Shown in pieces: positions 41,431-41,532 of a stretch of DNA of 41,532 nt (position 1 is the first letter of the stretch; every line of letters begins with the position of its first letter). Source of the DNA: Candidatus Kuenenia stuttgartensis. Lineage in GTDB: Bacteria; Planctomycetota; Planctomycetia; Pirellulales; UBA1268. The stretch is from positions 1-41,532 of the forward strand of contig CAMBFA010000010.1 of NCBI GenBank assembly GCA_945865325.1. Direction: 5' to 3'. The translations under genes were made by a program, and so were the position numbers. The notes under the pieces are model-generated. The model searched no databases. It was given only the letters and a program-made list of their open reading frames with translations, and was not told the origin of the DNA.

Positions 41431-41532
41431 GCAACGTTCGTTCGGATCACGACACCTGGGCCGCGGCGCGCGCGGCGGCGGATGTGGTCGTCGCACTGCC
41501 CGGAACCGGCGCGGATGGGCAGCCCTTGGAGA
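41427..41532 (+). CDS. Start of next gene in the cluster (partial)
   Basis: An ATG overlapping the FGE-like stop opens a frame that runs off the window after 35 codons (SDHDTWAAARAAADVVVALPG). The overlap implies translational coupling with the FGE-like protein. No family can be named from this fragment; the Ala-rich helix followed by VVVALPGTG is not diagnostic. Confidence 0.65.
   Translation, partial: MSNVRSDHDTWAAARAAADVVVALPGTGADGQPLE

Noticed and set aside
1-41532. CRISPR arrays, tRNAs, insertion sequences or integrases
   Set aside because: No regularly spaced repeats, cloverleaf-like sequences or transposase/integrase motifs were seen.

Overview
The window looks like a chromosomal segment of a high-GC planctomycete, probably of class Planctomycetia and perhaps Pirellulales; the order is a guess. 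The evidence is three PSCyt1/DUF1549/DUF1553 proteins, each followed by a twin-arginine DUF1501 protein (families largely confined to Planctomycetes and relatives), weak Shine-Dalgarno use at most genes, and periplasmic quinoprotein- and WD40-type propellers. I see no tRNA, rRNA, CRISPR array, transposase or integrase.

Layout. Positions 1-222 hold the end of a gene, a 12-codon mini-ORF with an exceptionally strong ribosome binding site, several hairpins and an excellent intrinsic terminator. Positions 310-10222 (+) form a five-gene operon: DUF1549, DUF1501, DUF1549 with a Big2 domain, DUF1501, and a PPC-cytochrome-WD40 protein. Positions 10248-19810 (-) read, in transcription order: a third DUF1549/DUF1501 pair, a GT4 glycosyltransferase, a WecB-type UDP-GlcNAc 2-epimerase, an M20 peptidase and a Tat-exported amidohydrolase. 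Positions 20004-22322 (+) encode an exported GH2 hydrolase.

Positions 22294-24064 are a small accessory island. An AbiEii-like nucleotidyltransferase and its small partner lie between two perfect 27-bp direct repeats, the first of which is the 3' end of the GH2 gene. A vapBC module follows, with a promoter/operator that overlaps its start codon. Positions 24188-35058 hold single housekeeping or metabolic genes: a PQQ propeller protein, a delta-9-type desaturase, a propeller-like protein, an Fe-S (6-4) photolyase, an MFS transporter, a glutaminase fused to STAS and cNMP-binding domains, an MBL hydrolase and a glycerophosphodiesterase.

Positions 35261-41532 (+) are the most unusual part. Six co-directional genes encode an M43 metalloprotease without a signal peptide, a small beta-rich protein, a gluzincin metalloprotease with an AKK-rich N-terminus, a SLOG-like domain fused to a patatin phospholipase, a formylglycine-generating-enzyme-like protein that keeps the C-x4-C copper-site pair, and a further gene cut by the window edge. 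I infer a multi-effector system, perhaps nucleotide-gated and conflict-related; no member carries an obvious export signal. This reading rests on domain recognition by eye only.
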